From contig NZ_PDKU01000004.1 of assembly GCF_002933355.1 (NCBI RefSeq), forward strand, positions 22,737 to 86,736: a stretch of DNA of 64,000 bases. The letters run 5' to 3'. Numbering within the stretch: position 1 is the first letter of the stretch; the number at the start of each line of letters is the position of its first letter. Shown here one piece after another: positions 1 through 11,563 of the stretch. The translations under genes and the position numbers were made by a program. Under the pieces are notes generated by a model. That model was given only the letters and a program-made list of their open reading frames with translations, was not told the DNA's origin and searched no databases. The stretch is from Candidatus Pantoea edessiphila. GTDB lineage: Bacteria; Pseudomonadota; Gammaproteobacteria; Enterobacterales; Enterobacteriaceae.

Positions 1-189
1 AATCTCACCAAGGTATAATTGAGTTGCATCTAAAATACGCTGAGTAGTTCCTGGCAACAATTCTTCTTCTATAATATCCTCTTCTAATTCATTGTGGATA
101 CAATTGTTTTCATCAAAAATTTCATTCTTAGTTTCTTCAAATTCTATATTTTCATGTAGTTCATTTAATTTCAGTATATTTTGATTCAT
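1..189 (-). CDS. rpoS: RNA polymerase sigma factor RpoS, N-terminal part (runs off window)
   Basis: Reading the minus strand from the ATG at 189-187 gives 63 uninterrupted codons that leave the window at base 1. The start MNQNILKLNEL and the segment TTQRILDATQLYLGEI match the N-terminus and region 1.2 of sigma S, the stationary-phase and stress sigma factor. The acidic stretch between them (residues 15-45) is also typical of RpoS and unlike RpoD or RpoH. In E. coli the order ispD-ispF-truD-surE-pcm-nlpD-rpoS runs in one direction; here the four middle genes are absent and rpoS follows ispF after a 513-bp spacer. Whether the rest of the gene is intact cannot be seen. Confidence 0.88.
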   Translation of the reverse strand, partial: MNQNILKLNELHENIEFEETKNEIFDENNCIHNELEEDIIEEELLPGTTQRILDATQLYLGEI

Positions 190-702
190 ACTAGGTCCTA
201 CCTGTAATTTCAAGGTAAAACACTTTTTCTGCCCGTTTATACTAATTTTTAAAAATTCTCTTATAAAAAAATTATTAGATAATTAATCTCTATTGAAATC
301 TAAATTTTATTGAAATTAATATTAACCATAGATTTTAATAGAATTAATTATTATTAATTAATATATAAATTATAAAAAACACCTTACGTTAATATAATAA
401 CATAAGTTATTTTTATAATTTTTAACCTTTGATTTTATATCAAAAATTTAATGAATAAAAACATAAAAATACAGTTTAATTATCGTATAATTAATTTAAT
501 TAACTATTATTAACAATACAATTCAACATTTTACATCAAAGATGCTTCTTCGCTTTATATATTTAACAACTTCAATTAAGTGTACAAAATATTTTCTTTT
601 AATACAAGAATACATTGTAAATATTTTTGCTTTGCTATCAATTTTTAATTGAAAAACGATTTTTTATGTGATAGTAATAGTCGATGTAGGATCAAAATTA
701 AC
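190..702. other. AT-rich spacer between rpoS and ispF
   Basis: This 513-bp stretch replaces the truD-surE-pcm-nlpD genes of E. coli. I see no ORF with recognisable similarity on either strand, no tRNA-like fold and no strong hairpin. In E. coli the main rpoS promoter lies inside nlpD, so the rpoS promoter here must be in this spacer or transcription must come through from ispD-ispF. I cannot place it. Confidence 0.6.
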
Positions 703-1176
703 TTAATTGTTTTTCAATAAAACAATTGATTCACAAGCGATGCCTTCACCTCTGCCGATAAAACCTAATTTTTCAGTTGTTGTAGCTTTTATATTAATTT
801 TATCTATTTTACAATCAAGATTTTCTGCAATATTGACACACATTTGTTTAGCATATGGTGTAATCTTTGGAACTTGTGCTATGATAGTCAAATCAACATT
901 TCCTATATGATAACCCTTAAAAACAATGCGTTTCCAAGTTTCACGTAATAAATAACAACTATTAGCCTTTTTAAAATTTAAATCATTATCTGGAAACAAC
1001 ATTCCGATATCACCCATTGCAGCTGCCCCTAAAAGAGCATCGATTAATGAATGTACAACTACATCGCCATCAGAATGTGCTACTAATCCGTATTTAAATT
1101 TTATATTAACACCTCCAAGGATTAGAGGATTTTTACACCCAAAGGTATGAACATCAAAACCATGTCCAACACGCAT
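703..1176 (-). CDS. ispF: 2-C-methyl-D-erythritol 2,4-cyclodiphosphate synthase
   Basis: IspF cyclises CDP-methylerythritol 2-phosphate in the MEP route to isoprenoids. The 157-residue protein has the usual length. The metal-binding GFDVH near residue 6 and the AHSDGD segment near residue 34 with its zinc histidine are both present, as is the conserved C-terminal block [18 protein letters not shown]. It starts 5 bp after the stop of ispD, so the pair is one operon in the E. coli order. Nothing looks degraded. Confidence 0.97.
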   Translation of the reverse strand: MRVGHGFDVHTFGCKNPLILGGVNIKFKYGLVAHSDGDVVVHSLIDALLGAAAMGDIGMLFPDNDLNFKKANSCYLLRETWKRIVFKGYHIGNVDLTIIAQVPKITPYAKQMCVNIAENLDCKIDKINIKATTTEKLGFIGRGEGIACESIVLLKNN

Positions 1177-1181
1177 GTTTA

Positions 1182-1886
1182 TTATCCTTCAAATTGTTTG
1201 TTAAGATAAAATTCTGCAAGTAATATATCTTCTGAATAAGTAATTTTTATATTGTCACTACGTCCTTTGATTAGAATAGGATAATAACCACAGTATTCCA
1301 ATGCATTAGCTTCATCAGTAATATTTACATCGTTAAATAGTGCTTCTTCTAAGCAAGATATTAAAAGAGAACGGGAAAAAAACTGTGGTGTTAAAGCACG
1401 CCATAGATTTTTACGTTCTAATGTCCGATCAATAACATCTTTACCAGTTTTATTAAGCTTGATTGTATCAGTTAATGGTGCTGCTAATATACCGCCAATA
1501 TTAGTTTTATCACGTATTTTTATTAAACGAAGCAAATCATCAGTATGTAAGCAAGGTCTAGATGCATCATGTACTAATACCCAATTTGTTATGGGAGCAA
1601 TTTTTAATCCAGCTAATACTGATTTAGCTCTAGTATCGCCTCCTATAACACATGATACTTTATGATTATTTGCTATTGGTAATGTAGTAAAATATTGATC
1701 TTCAGAATTTAAAGCAATAATAATTTGCTTTATATCAGGATGAGTTAATAAACTTGTGATACTATGTTCAATAATAGTTTTTTTACCGATAGTAATATAT
1801 TGTTTCGGATAATTTATTTGCATACGTCTACCAATTCCAGCTGCTGGGACTATAGCAACTATATCTTTCTTATATAAATTAATCAT
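1182..1886 (-). CDS. ispD: 2-C-methyl-D-erythritol 4-phosphate cytidylyltransferase
   Basis: IspD joins CTP to methylerythritol 4-phosphate, one step before IspF makes the cyclodiphosphate. The 234-residue protein has the nucleotidyltransferase signature PAAGIGRRM near residue 15, a conserved lysine in NYPKQY, and the later VHDASRPC segment. The E. coli gene is about the same length. ftsB, which precedes ispD in E. coli, is missing, and a 188-bp AT-rich spacer separates it from cysC. Confidence 0.97.
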   Translation of the reverse strand: MINLYKKDIVAIVPAAGIGRRMQINYPKQYITIGKKTIIEHSITSLLTHPDIKQIIIALNSEDQYFTTLPIANNHKVSCVIGGDTRAKSVLAGLKIAPITNWVLVHDASRPCLHTDDLLRLIKIRDKTNIGGILAAPLTDTIKLNKTGKDVIDRTLERKNLWRALTPQFFSRSLLISCLEEALFNDVNITDEANALEYCGYYPILIKGRSDNIKITYSEDILLAEFYLNKQFEG

Positions 1887-2074
1887 AATTGTTATTATTT
1901 CATTTTATGTTATTTTAAAGATTCATTGATCTAATAATCACATAATTATTATAAAATAATTGCAATTGCTTATGATAACATTTTAATATATTCAATTAAA
2001 TATATTAAAAATAACATATCACTAATTTTAAAATAATTTCATACTGATATTGTTAAATATCTAAATAATAATAT

Positions 2075-2680
2075 TTAAATAATATTACGATCATTGAGCA
2101 ATTTGATTAATTCAATGACAAGTAAACCAACTGGTTGCTGTCCGTTTAATTTAATTTCTGGTTGTTCAGGAATTTCATACTGACTATCAATACCAGTAAA
2201 GTTAATTAATTTACCAGCACGTGCTTTTTTATACAAACCTTTAGGATCTCTAGATTCACAAATCTTTAGAGGAGTGTTAACAAATATTTCAATAAATTGA
2301 TCTCTATTAAATAAATTTCTTACTATTCTGCGTTCATTTCGATAAGGAGAAATGAACGCAGTAAGAACCAATAAACCAGCATCTATCATTAATTTTGTAA
2401 CTTCACCTATACGACGTATGTTTTCTATCCGATCTAAATCACTAAAACCAAGATCACTACATAATCCATGACGCAAATTATCACCATCTAGTAGATAAGT
2501 ATTTATATTCATTTGATATAATTCTTTTTCTAAAAAATTTGCAATAGTAGATTTACCTGAACCGGATAATCCTGTAAACCATAAAACTACACCTCTATGT
2601 TTATTTTTTATTTCTCTTAATTGACGAGTAATCATGTGATGGTGCCAAACTATATTTTCATGTTGTTTCATTATTTTCAT
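2075..2680 (-). CDS. cysC: Adenylylsulfate kinase
   Basis: CysC phosphorylates APS to PAPS, the second step of sulfate activation. The P-loop GLSGSGKST lies near residue 38 and the phosphoserine/active loop FISPYR near residue 109. The 201 residues match the usual length. The start ATG overlaps the cysN stop as ATGA, which implies translational coupling; an in-frame ATG three codons later (2671) is the alternative start. It is the last gene of the cysG-cysD-cysN-cysC run. A perfect 13-bp inverted repeat lies inside the active-loop codons (2328-2361). Confidence 0.97.
   Translation of the reverse strand: MKIMKQHENIVWHHHMITRQLREIKNKHRGVVLWFTGLSGSGKSTIANFLEKELYQMNINTYLLDGDNLRHGLCSDLGFSDLDRIENIRRIGEVTKLMIDAGLLVLTAFISPYRNERRIVRNLFNRDQFIEIFVNTPLKICESRDPKGLYKKARAGKLINFTGIDSQYEIPEQPEIKLNGQQPVGLLVIELIKLLNDRNII
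2328..2361. repeat. Perfect 13-bp inverted repeat inside cysC
   Basis: The left arm ctgcgttcatttc (2328-2340) and right arm gaaatgaacgcag (2349-2361) are exact reverse complements around an 8-nt loop. The arms fall in the codons for the active loop [10 protein letters not shown] of APS kinase. It is not placed as a terminator. It may be chance, an mRNA structure, or a trace of template switching. Confidence 0.7.
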
Positions 2681-4110
2681 TTCGTTAATAAATCATTTAC
2701 ATTCCAATGAGGAAAATAATTACGCACTAATGCATTTAATTCTAATTCAAAATTACTATATTTATTAGTGTAATTTTTTAAATCAAATTTAGGTTCATTA
2801 ATCATACCTGCACCCATAGTAGCATTGCTAAAGCGATCTATAAATATCAAACTTCCAGTAATTTTATTTTGATTATATTTATCTATAAACATAGGTTCTT
2901 CAAAATTTATTGTTACTAAACCAATACTGTTTAATGATAATTCATTAACCTTATATGTTTCTAATGAATTTATATTGATTTGATGGATTATATCCTCTAC
3001 ATGACTAAGAATTTTTTTACCAGCTATTTTAATATAATAACTATTATTAGATTTCATGGGTTGTTCTGACATCCATACAACGTTTATAACAGCAGATTGT
3101 GCTGGCTTAATAACAGTATTAATATCTACAATTAAATCTCCTCTACTAATATCTATTTCATCTACTAGAACTAATGTAATAGATTTACCGGTACTAGCTG
3201 ACTTTAAATCTCCATTAAAAGTTACAATACGTTTTATATTAGATTCTATACACGATGGAAGAATTTTTACACGTTGTCCAACAGAAATAATACCAGAAGC
3301 TACAGTGCCAGCATATCCACGAAAATTTGTATTAAAATGATTAACATACTGTACAGGAAAACGCATTGAATGATTATTGTTTCTAAAGTTATCTAAATTA
3401 GTATTTTCTAATATCTCTAATAAAGTACTTTCAGTGTACCAAGACATTTTTTGACTTTTTGATACTATGTTATCACCTCTAAGAGCAGATATTGGAACAA
3501 AATTTATTTTTATATCATTTGCTAAATTTTTTGCAAACTCAATATAATCTTTCTTTATATTATCAAATATATTAAAATCATAACCAATTAAATCCATTTT
3601 ATTGATAGCTACAATTAAATGTTTAATATTCAATAAAGTAGATATGAAGCTGTGACGACGTGTTTGGAATACTATTCCTTTACGAGCATCTACTAATATA
3701 ATAGCTAATTGGCAAGTTGATGCACCAGTGACCATGTTACGTGTATATTGATCATGTCCCGGAGTATCAGCAATGATAAACTTTCTTTTTTCAGTAGTAA
3801 AGTATCGATATGCTACATCTATAGTAATACCTTGTTCACGTTCGGCTTGTAAACCATCTACAAGTAACGCTAAATTAAGTTTTTCACCTTGAATACTATA
3901 ACGTTTGCTATCATTATGAAGTAGTGATAGTTGATCTTCATATATGTAACAACAATCATGTAATAGACGACCAATAAGAGTACTTTTACCATCATCTACA
4001 CTACCACAAGTAAGAAAACGTAGAAGATCTTTCTTTTGTTGTGCAAATAACCAAGCTTTAATACCTCCTTGCTTAATCATTTGCTTTACATCTTCAATTA
4101 CAGTATTCAT
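2677..4110 (-). CDS. cysN: Sulfate adenylyltransferase subunit 1 (GTPase)
   Basis: CysN is the GTP-hydrolysing regulatory subunit of ATP sulfurylase and works with CysD to make APS from sulfate. The P-loop GSVDDGKST is at residues 36-44, followed by the switch motif DTPGHDQY near residue 115 and NKMDL near residue 170, then two translation-factor-like beta-barrel domains. Its 477 residues match E. coli (about 475), and no APS kinase is fused to the C-terminus. It lies 13 bp after cysD and overlaps cysC by 4 bp. Confidence 0.97.
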   Translation of the reverse strand: MNTVIEDVKQMIKQGGIKAWLFAQQKKDLLRFLTCGSVDDGKSTLIGRLLHDCCYIYEDQLSLLHNDSKRYSIQGEKLNLALLVDGLQAEREQGITIDVAYRYFTTEKRKFIIADTPGHDQYTRNMVTGASTCQLAIILVDARKGIVFQTRRHSFISTLLNIKHLIVAINKMDLIGYDFNIFDNIKKDYIEFAKNLANDIKINFVPISALRGDNIVSKSQKMSWYTESTLLEILENTNLDNFRNNNHSMRFPVQYVNHFNTNFRGYAGTVASGIISVGQRVKILPSCIESNIKRIVTFNGDLKSASTGKSITLVLVDEIDISRGDLIVDINTVIKPAQSAVINVVWMSEQPMKSNNSYYIKIAGKKILSHVEDIIHQININSLETYKVNELSLNSIGLVTINFEEPMFIDKYNQNKITGSLIFIDRFSNATMGAGMINEPKFDLKNYTNKYSNFELELNALVRNYFPHWNVNDLLTK

Positions 4111-4123
4111 GATTTATATTTCC

Positions 4124-5032
4124 TTAAAAGTAACCTTGCTTTTTTTTCTGTTCCATTGAATTTGATTGGTCTGTATCAATTACACGATTTTTACGTTCAC
4201 TAGTATTAGATAACAACATCTCTTCTATTATTTTTTCTAATGTTTCTGCCGTTGATTCGACAGCACCAGTAAGAGGCCAACATCCTAGTGTACGAAAACG
4301 TACCTTACGCGTTTCTATAAATTCATTTTGCTTTAAATTAATTCGATTATCATTTATTACTATGAGAATGTCATTTCGTTTCAATACAGGACGTAATGCG
4401 GAAAAATACAGTGGTACAATTTCAATATTTTCTAAAAAAATATATTGCCAAATATCTAATTCAGTCCAATTTGATAAAGGAAATACTCGAATATTTTCAC
4501 CTTTGTTTATTTGCCCATTATAATTATTCCATATTTCAGGTCTTTGATTTTTAGGATCCCAACGATGAAATCGATCCCTGAATGAATAAATACGTTCCTT
4601 TGCCCTAGATATTTCTTCATCTCTTCTTGCACCTCCAAATGCTGCATCAAATCCATATTTATTCAAAGCTTGTTTCAAAGCTTCTGTTTTCATAATATCA
4701 GTATATTTTGCACTACCATGTATAAATGGATTGATACCCATTTTTATGCCTTTTTCATTACTATGAACTAATAATTCAGCTCCTATTGATTTAATAATAC
4801 GATCACGAAATTCGTACATTTCTTTAAATTTCCAACCTGTATCTATATGTAAGAAAGGAAATGGAATAGTGGCAGGATAAAAAGCTTTTTGAGCTAAACG
4901 TAACATTACAGAAGAATCTTTACCAATAGAATACATCATTACTGGATTAGCAAACTCTGCTATAACTTCTCTAATTATATAGATGCTTTCTGCTTCTAGT
5001 TGATATATATGATTTAGTTTTTGGCAATCCAT
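4124..5032 (-). CDS. cysD: Sulfate adenylyltransferase subunit 2
   Basis: CysD is the catalytic subunit of ATP sulfurylase (PAPS-reductase-like PP-loop family). The PP-loop [10 protein letters not shown] is near residue 36, and the conserved [17 protein letters not shown] region near residue 130 is intact. The protein has 302 residues, as in E. coli. It sits 9 bp after cysG and 13 bp before cysN. Confidence 0.97.
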   Translation of the reverse strand: MDCQKLNHIYQLEAESIYIIREVIAEFANPVMMYSIGKDSSVMLRLAQKAFYPATIPFPFLHIDTGWKFKEMYEFRDRIIKSIGAELLVHSNEKGIKMGINPFIHGSAKYTDIMKTEALKQALNKYGFDAAFGGARRDEEISRAKERIYSFRDRFHRWDPKNQRPEIWNNYNGQINKGENIRVFPLSNWTELDIWQYIFLENIEIVPLYFSALRPVLKRNDILIVINDNRINLKQNEFIETRKVRFRTLGCWPLTGAVESTAETLEKIIEEMLLSNTSERKNRVIDTDQSNSMEQKKKQGYF

Positions 5033-5041
5033 ACTATATCC

Positions 5042-6457
5042 TCAAGATAAATTAAGAATAAAAGATTCACGGGGATTATTTTGAATTTCACCTGTGAACC
5101 AAGAGAGTTGACTATGCAGTTTAACTACTTCTCCAATAATTAATAGAGCTGGTGTAGAAACAGATGCAGCTAGTTCTCCTAGCTGTGCTAAAGTACCAAT
5201 TAATACTTTTTGATCATATCTCGTTCCTCTACTGATAACAGCTACTGGAGTAGAACCAATACATCCTTTACAAATCAAAATTTTACTGATTTCATTTGCA
5301 TGTATAATACCCATATAAACAACTATTGTTTGATTCTTACGTATTAAAGATTCATAATTTATAAGACTATTTTTAAAATGACAATGACCTGTAATAAAAA
5401 CGACACTATGTGCATAATCACGATGAGTTAATGGAATACCAGCATATACAGTAGCACCTACAGCTGCTGTTATTCCTGGAACAACTTGAAAGGAAATGCC
5501 AGCTTTTTTAGCAGCTTGCAGCTCTTCAGCTCCACGTCCAAAAATAAATGGATCTCCACCTTTCAATCGAACTACATATTTACCTTGTAATGCTAGTTGC
5601 ACTAGCATTTTATTCGTTTCTTTTTGTGAAAATAATTGAGAACCAATACTTTTACCTACGCAGATAAGATCTGCATCTTTACGTATAAGTTCTAATACTT
5701 CTTTACTCACTAAATTATCATATAATACTACATCAGCTAATTGTATTACTTGTAAAGCACGTAAAGTTAGTAAGCTACTATCTCCAGGTCCTGCACCTAC
5801 TAAAATAATTTTACCTTGGTGATTTGGATTATATTTTAATTCATTTTTTAAGATGAGTTGTGCTTTATTTATATTGCCTGTCGCTATTTGATTAATGAAA
5901 GGTCCGTTAAAAATGCGTTCCCAAAAACGGCGACGATCCGATAGATAAACAAAATGATTTTTAACCTTATGACGCCATTTACTAGCCAATAATGCCATTT
6001 CATTTATATTATTTGGTAATAATGCTTCTAACTTTTCACGCAATGTTTTAGCTAATACAGGAGCTGTTCCACTTGAAGATATGGCAATTAATATAGGTGA
6101 GCGATTGATGATAGAAGGAAAGATAAAATTACAATTTGATTGATTATCTACTATGTTGACTAATTTATATCTGATATTTGCTTCTTGGTAAATTTTTTTA
6201 TTCAGTATGTTATCATTAGTTGCAGCTACTACTAAAAATACTTTATCTAATTGGATAGGATCAAATTTCTTAGATATCCATTCAATTTGATGTATATCAA
6301 TTAATTTTTTTAGCTCACTACAGATCTCACTAGCAACAATTTTTATGCATGCACCAGCTCGATATAGTTGTTCAATTTTCCTTTTAGCGACAATCCCTCC
6401 GCCAATAACTAAAACTGCACGGCTATTTAAATTGATAAAAATAGGTAAATAATTCAC
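5042..6457 (-). CDS. cysG: Siroheme synthase (methyltransferase/oxidase/ferrochelatase)
   Basis: CysG turns uroporphyrinogen III into siroheme, the cofactor of the sulfite reductase subunit CysI encoded upstream. The N-terminal CysG-B half has the NAD-binding VIGGG at residues 17-21 and the SSSGTAPVLA segment near residue 128. The C-terminal CysG-A methyltransferase has GAGPGD at 221-226 and GGDPFIFGRG near 300-309. The full fusion of 471 residues is kept. Its placement directly before cysD, unlike E. coli where cysG lies with nirB, groups the cofactor gene with its only likely client here. A 196-bp spacer separates it from cysH. Confidence 0.97.
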   Translation of the reverse strand: MNYLPIFINLNSRAVLVIGGGIVAKRKIEQLYRAGACIKIVASEICSELKKLIDIHQIEWISKKFDPIQLDKVFLVVAATNDNILNKKIYQEANIRYKLVNIVDNQSNCNFIFPSIINRSPILIAISSSGTAPVLAKTLREKLEALLPNNINEMALLASKWRHKVKNHFVYLSDRRRFWERIFNGPFINQIATGNINKAQLILKNELKYNPNHQGKIILVGAGPGDSSLLTLRALQVIQLADVVLYDNLVSKEVLELIRKDADLICVGKSIGSQLFSQKETNKMLVQLALQGKYVVRLKGGDPFIFGRGAEELQAAKKAGISFQVVPGITAAVGATVYAGIPLTHRDYAHSVVFITGHCHFKNSLINYESLIRKNQTIVVYMGIIHANEISKILICKGCIGSTPVAVISRGTRYDQKVLIGTLAQLGELAASVSTPALLIIGEVVKLHSQLSWFTGEIQNNPRESFILNLS

Positions 6458-6653
6458 ATTAACCTTAATATCACGATTTTTTATTACTTTGAATTATACC
6501 TCTCTGTATTTATTGAAATTAAATTATGAATTAGCATGAGTAGTTACTGAATAGAATAAATATTTAGATTTTATTCTATGTTTGATTATTATAATACAAG
6601 TACATTTAAAGAAATAATATAAGATTATAGATCTTTATTTATATATCAATTTA

Positions 6654-7388
6654 TTAATTTTCATGAATTCCGCATTCTCGTTTAACACCGAAAAAGCGTG
6701 TATCTTCTTCTTTCATACCTGGTTTTAAAGTTTGAGTAGTATGTATATCGCCTAAAGATACATAACCTTTGTTCCATAAAGGATGGTATTTTAAATTATG
6801 TTTTTTTAGATAGTTATGAACCTGACGATTATCCCAATCCACAATAGGTAATACTTTAAAAATACCTTTTTGCATATGTAATATAGGTAAATTAGATCTA
6901 GAATTAGATTGAGTTCGACGTAGTCCAGCAAACCAAGTTTTGATTTTTAGGTGTTTAATAGCATAATTCATTGGATCTATTTTATTTATTTTATTGTATA
7001 AGTTAATGCCATCTAAACCCTGTTTCCATAATTGACCATAACGTGATTCTTGCCAAGCTGGTGATATTTCAGAACGGAAAACATGCAAATTTAAATTAAA
7101 TTTATCTACTAAATCGTCAATAAAATTATAAGTTTCTGGAAATAAATATCCGGTATCTATTAATATTATTGGAATATTAGGTTGTAAACTTGTAATTAAA
7201 TGTAAAGAAACCGCAGATTGAATACCAAAACTAGAAGATAAGATGTGTATTTTTGGTAAATGTTCTAATGTCCAAATAACACGATCCTCTGCTAAACGTG
7301 ATTTTAAATTAACATTAATAGAAATTAACATATCTTCACGTTCTAATCTTGACATTTCTGTAAGCATTGAACAATCTAATTGAATCAT
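6654..7388 (-). CDS. cysH: Phosphoadenosine phosphosulfate reductase
   Basis: CysH reduces PAPS to sulfite with thioredoxin or glutaredoxin. The PP-loop-like SSSFGIQ is near residue 51, [11 protein letters not shown] is retained in the form [11 protein letters not shown], and the catalytic cysteine sits in the C-terminal KRECGIHEN. Its 244 residues match E. coli. It has the assimilatory type's single catalytic cysteine with no Fe-S cysteine pairs. It follows cysI after 4 bp in the cysJIH operon. Confidence 0.97.
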   Translation of the reverse strand: MIQLDCSMLTEMSRLEREDMLISINVNLKSRLAEDRVIWTLEHLPKIHILSSSFGIQSAVSLHLITSLQPNIPIILIDTGYLFPETYNFIDDLVDKFNLNLHVFRSEISPAWQESRYGQLWKQGLDGINLYNKINKIDPMNYAIKHLKIKTWFAGLRRTQSNSRSNLPILHMQKGIFKVLPIVDWDNRQVHNYLKKHNLKYHPLWNKGYVSLGDIHTTQTLKPGMKEEDTRFFGVKRECGIHEN

Positions 7389-7392
7389 TGTT

Positions 7393-9111
7393 TTAATCCC
7401 AAAAGTCTTTTGCTGGATCTAATACTGGTCTGACAATTCCAACTCTTATTGCAAAATCACCAAAGTCCTCTTCATCAAGACTTTCTTTAGACCAATATTC
7501 TATTAATTTGGAAATATTAGCAATAATATCAACTTCATTAATATTTTCACGATATATTTTTGCAATTCTCGTACCTATTTTATTGCCTCCAATATATAAA
7601 TTATAACGACCAATTGCTTTACCTATTAAACCAATTTCAGCAAGCAGAGCACGACCACAACCATTAGGACAACCAGTAACTCTAAGTATGATATATTTTT
7701 CTTCTATTCCATAAAATTGCATTATTTTTTCAATTTTTGTAATAAAATTTGGTAAAAATCTTTCAGCTTCTGCCATCGCTAACGGACATGTCGGGAAAGC
7801 AACGCAAGCCATGGAATTTTTTCTCTGTGATGAAATGTTATCCATTAAACCATATTTACGAGCGAGTGATTCAATATGTAATTTTTCACTTTCTAGTACA
7901 CCAGATACTATTATATTTTGGTTAGCAGTTAGACGGAAATGACCCTGATGACATTTTGCAATTTCCGAAATGCCTTTTTTTAATTTTTTGTTAGGATAAT
8001 CAAGAATACGTCCATTTTCAATAAATAATGTTAAATGCCACTTTTCATCTGTTCCTTTAATCCATCCTATACGGTCACCACGAGAACTTAATTTATAAGG
8101 ATAGCTAGGCTTAAATTTTATATTTGCACGTATTTCTATTTCTCTTTTGAAAATCTCAAAACCTACGCGTTCTAATGTGTATTTAGTTTTAGCATTTTTT
8201 CGATTCGTACGATTACCCCAGTCACGTTGTATAGTGATTACAGCAGTAGTTACATCAATGATTTTTTCAACTGAAATAAAACCAAAATCTGTTGCTGTAC
8301 GTGGATAAGTTTCTTTATTACCATGATCTATAGATAAACCACCACCTATTAACACATTGAAACCAATTAAATTATTATTATTTATAATAGATATAAAATT
8401 AAGATCATTTGCATGTAAATCTACCTCATTATGAGGTGGAATTACTATTGTGGTTTTAAATTTTCTTGGTAGATAAGTTTTGCCTAAAATGGGTTCTACA
8501 TCTACTGTATCGGTTGTTCTTTTTTTATCTAACCAAATTTCTGCATATGCTTTTGTACGTGGTAATAAGTGATCAGAAATTTTTTTTGCTAAATTATACA
8601 CTGTTTGATGTATAGTAGATTCAAGAGGGTTTGAAGTACATAGTACATTTCGATTGACATCATTAGCGGTAGCTAATGAATCAAGTCCTATGCGATGTAA
8701 CATCTTATGAGTAATTTTAATATTATTTTTAAAAATACCATGAAGTTGGAATGTTTGACGATTTGTTAAACGAATACTACCGTACATGGTATTAGTAGTA
8801 GCAAAATCGTCAATAGCTAACCATTGTTTTGATGTAATAAGACCTCCAGGAATTCTGCAACGTAACATCATAAAATATAGCGGTTCTAATTTCTGTTTCA
8901 TTCGTTCCGCTCTAATATCTCTATCATCTTGTTGGTACATTCCGTGAAAACGAATTAATGAAAAGTTATCTCCACTAAAACCTCCAGTTATTTCATTTTT
9001 AAGGTCTTGAAGAATAGTGCCACGCAAATAATTACTTTGATCTTTTATGCGTTCTGCATCTTCTAATTTACCTTCAATAATTAAAGAATTTTTTAAATGT
9101 TTTGTAGTCAT
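7393..9111 (-). CDS. cysI: Sulfite reductase hemoprotein (beta subunit)
   Basis: CysI carries the siroheme-[4Fe-4S] centre that reduces sulfite to sulfide with six electrons from CysJ. The two cysteine pairs that hold the cluster and heme are visible as CVAFPTCP and TGCPNGCG, about residues 435-485. The C-terminus DPAKDFWD and the 572-residue length match E. coli. The ATG overlaps the cysJ stop as TAATG, so the two subunits are translationally coupled. Confidence 0.98.
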   Translation of the reverse strand: MTTKHLKNSLIIEGKLEDAERIKDQSNYLRGTILQDLKNEITGGFSGDNFSLIRFHGMYQQDDRDIRAERMKQKLEPLYFMMLRCRIPGGLITSKQWLAIDDFATTNTMYGSIRLTNRQTFQLHGIFKNNIKITHKMLHRIGLDSLATANDVNRNVLCTSNPLESTIHQTVYNLAKKISDHLLPRTKAYAEIWLDKKRTTDTVDVEPILGKTYLPRKFKTTIVIPPHNEVDLHANDLNFISIINNNNLIGFNVLIGGGLSIDHGNKETYPRTATDFGFISVEKIIDVTTAVITIQRDWGNRTNRKNAKTKYTLERVGFEIFKREIEIRANIKFKPSYPYKLSSRGDRIGWIKGTDEKWHLTLFIENGRILDYPNKKLKKGISEIAKCHQGHFRLTANQNIIVSGVLESEKLHIESLARKYGLMDNISSQRKNSMACVAFPTCPLAMAEAERFLPNFITKIEKIMQFYGIEEKYIILRVTGCPNGCGRALLAEIGLIGKAIGRYNLYIGGNKIGTRIAKIYRENINEVDIIANISKLIEYWSKESLDEEDFGDFAIRVGIVRPVLDPAKDFWD

Positions 9112-10940
9112 TAGTAAACGTCTCGTTGATACCGGTGTTCAATACGTAATTTATTTAGAAAATCTTCAGCTTTTTCAATATTTATTTGACCATATCTAAT
9201 AATAATTTCTAATAATGCTTTCTCAACATCTTTTGCCATACTATTCGCATTTCCACACACATAAATATGTGCACCTTCTTGAATCCAATTCCATATTTTA
9301 ACTCCGTTAGTGCGAATTTTATCTTGAATATAAACTTTTTCAAATTGATCTCTTGACCATGCTAAACTAATTTTATTTAAAAGACCTTTTCTTGTGTAAT
9401 CTTGCCATTCTATTTGATATAAAAAATCTTCTCTAAAGCTATGATTTCCAAAAAACAACCAATTTTTACCTGAAGCATTATCGTAATCACGTTGTTGCAT
9501 AAATGAACGAAACGGAGCGATACCAGTTCCAGTACATATCATAATTATTGGTAATGTTTTGTCTATAGGTAAACGAAAATTATCATTATTTTGAACAAAT
9601 ATAGGTATATTATCTTCTTCTATACAATTAGATAACCAAGTGGATGCACCACCACCACGACAATAATTATCAATACTGAAAGTAACTACATTAACTGTAA
9701 TATGTATTTCATTTCTCATTTCAGATTGAGAAGAAGCAATTGAATAAAATCTAGGTGTTAATGGACGTAATAAGCTAATTAATTGTTCTGCAGTTAACTG
9801 ATTAGGAGCTAAACGAATCATATCAACAATAGGATAATTATTAACATATTTTTGTAACTTATATTTATCATTGATAATAGACAATAAATGTTTATTCTTT
9901 GATAAGAAAGCGTATTTTTCAACTATTTTACTGCTATTTTTTGTTAGTTCAAAATATTTTTTTAGCGCTTTTTTTATTGATATGTTTTTACCATAAATGC
10001 TAATTAATTCATTATCATGTAATTTAACTAGATTTAACATTTCATTAATCAAATTATCATTGTTTTCATACCATACACCAACTGCATCACCTGGTTTATA
10101 AACCATTTTTGAGTTACTGATATCAATTTCAATATGACGCACATCCTTTCTTGAATTTTTACCAGTAATTTTTTGATTTAATAAACAAACTGCATTGAAA
10201 GGATTGTTCTTATGATAACTAGAAACATAATCTTTATTTATTATATTTTCTACATTTGTTTTGTCTTGCTGTATTAATGAAGTTTTTATGTGAATTTTAA
10301 GAGTTTTTATTAATGTATTATACCAAATTTTTATTTGATTATCGTAGTTAATATCGGCATCAAATCTATTTAATAAACGTTTCGCTCCTAATTCATATAG
10401 TCTGTTATCAACATCTTTACCTGCTTGATTAAAGAATTCATAAGAACTATCTCCCAAACCAAATACTGCAAATAAAGTATCAGTCATGTTTGGTGCTCGT
10501 TTTGACATCAAAAATTTATATAAGGCAATTGATTCTTCAGGAGGTTCTCCTTCACCTTGAGTAGATATTATTATCAATAAAATTTTTTCTTGATCAATAT
10601 TTTTAAATTTATAATTAGCTGCATTAACTAATTTTACATTAAATTTAATTAATTGAAATTTTTCAAAAATCCATTTTGCTATACGGCTAGCATTACCAGT
10701 TTGTGATGCAGATATAATTGTTATTACAGGTGATTCTTCTTTACATATATTATTTTGTGTCTCTTGGTTAATTATACCCCAGAGATAACCTGATACCCAT
10801 AGTAATTGATCTTTTGATAATTTGTTTATAACTAAATTTAATTTGTCTAATTGTTCCAAAGTTATTGGAATTTTAATACTTGAAAAGGATGGTCGATTAT
10901 TCATCAGATTAAAATTTTTTAATACATTTGAATACAACAT
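9111..10940 (-). CDS. cysJ: Sulfite reductase flavoprotein (alpha subunit)
   Basis: CysJ passes electrons from NADPH through FAD and FMN to CysI. The N-terminal flavodoxin domain has SASQTGNA near residue 77 and [11 protein letters not shown] near residue 126. The FAD domain has RFYSIASS, and the NADPH domain has [11 protein letters not shown] and ends in RYQRDVY. The 609 residues are close to the E. coli length. An internal ATG at codon 13 (MNNRPSF) is a possible alternative start. It is the promoter-proximal gene of cysJIH, divergent from queD across 197 bp. Confidence 0.97.
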   Translation of the reverse strand: MLYSNVLKNFNLMNNRPSFSSIKIPITLEQLDKLNLVINKLSKDQLLWVSGYLWGIINQETQNNICKEESPVITIISASQTGNASRIAKWIFEKFQLIKFNVKLVNAANYKFKNIDQEKILLIIISTQGEGEPPEESIALYKFLMSKRAPNMTDTLFAVFGLGDSSYEFFNQAGKDVDNRLYELGAKRLLNRFDADINYDNQIKIWYNTLIKTLKIHIKTSLIQQDKTNVENIINKDYVSSYHKNNPFNAVCLLNQKITGKNSRKDVRHIEIDISNSKMVYKPGDAVGVWYENNDNLINEMLNLVKLHDNELISIYGKNISIKKALKKYFELTKNSSKIVEKYAFLSKNKHLLSIINDKYKLQKYVNNYPIVDMIRLAPNQLTAEQLISLLRPLTPRFYSIASSQSEMRNEIHITVNVVTFSIDNYCRGGGASTWLSNCIEEDNIPIFVQNNDNFRLPIDKTLPIIMICTGTGIAPFRSFMQQRDYDNASGKNWLFFGNHSFREDFLYQIEWQDYTRKGLLNKISLAWSRDQFEKVYIQDKIRTNGVKIWNWIQEGAHIYVCGNANSMAKDVEKALLEIIIRYGQINIEKAEDFLNKLRIEHRYQRDVY

Positions 10941-11137
10941 TTATGTAATAAATTAAAAATTATCAAACTATAATTGCACAATGAAATAAACATTAAATAT
11001 ATTAAATAACTAATAATTTAAAATATTTATTTCGAATTTTTAGGTATTATAGGTTATAATTGTATCTAGTTTTTAATAAATAAAAATTTTTAGTCTTAAT
11101 TTTGAAATAACAGTTACTTATTAAGTAAGTATTATAT

Positions 11138-11497
11138 ATGCCAATAACTTTGTTTAAAAAATTTAAATTTGAAGCAGCACATTTTTTACCTAATGTACCA
11201 TTAGATCATAAATGTAGTAAATTACATGGTCATTCATTTTTAGTTCAGCTGGAAATAACTGGTGAGATAAATGAACATAGTGGTTGGGTAATAGACTTTT
11301 CTAAAATACAGGATGCATTTAAACCAATTTATAATTGTCTTGACCATAGTTGCCTCAATGAAATTTCAGGATTAGAAAACCCAACTAGTGAATTGTTAGC
11401 AAAATGGATCTGGAATCAAGTAAAACCAAATTTACCTCTTTTAAGTTCAGTGATAATATATGAAACTTGTACATCAGGATGTGTATATAAAGGATAG
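11138..11497 (+). CDS. queD: 6-carboxytetrahydropterin synthase QueD
   Basis: QueD converts dihydroneopterin triphosphate to 6-carboxytetrahydropterin on the way to queuosine. The zinc histidines lie in EAAHFLP and KLHGHSF, with the catalytic cysteine in DHKCSKLHG and the Asp-His pair in CLDHSC. The C-terminal ETCTSGC is kept. It is 119 residues, standard length. It is divergent from cysJ and converges with queE on a weak hairpin. Confidence 0.95.
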   Translation: MPITLFKKFKFEAAHFLPNVPLDHKCSKLHGHSFLVQLEITGEINEHSGWVIDFSKIQDAFKPIYNCLDHSCLNEISGLENPTSELLAKWIWNQVKPNLPLLSSVIIYETCTSGCVYKG

Positions 11498-11530
11498 AAA
11501 TTATATGATATAAAAATAATATAAATAAAA

Positions 11531-11563
11531 AGATAACCTAATCATTTTAATGATTATTTATCT
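11531..11563. terminator. Possible bidirectional terminator between queD and queE
   Basis: A hairpin can form from agataa/ttatct (outer, 6 bp) and taatcat/atgatta (inner, 7 bp) around a ttta loop, with a small asymmetry (cc against t) between the two stems. It lies between the converging queD and queE genes and overlaps the queE stop codon. It is AT-rich, so chance formation is quite possible. Confidence 0.35.

Noticed and set aside
707..910. Small ORFs opposite known genes (for example 707-910 plus, 3056-3340 plus, 52175-52564 plus)
   Set aside because: They lie antisense to well-conserved genes and have no recognisable protein family features.
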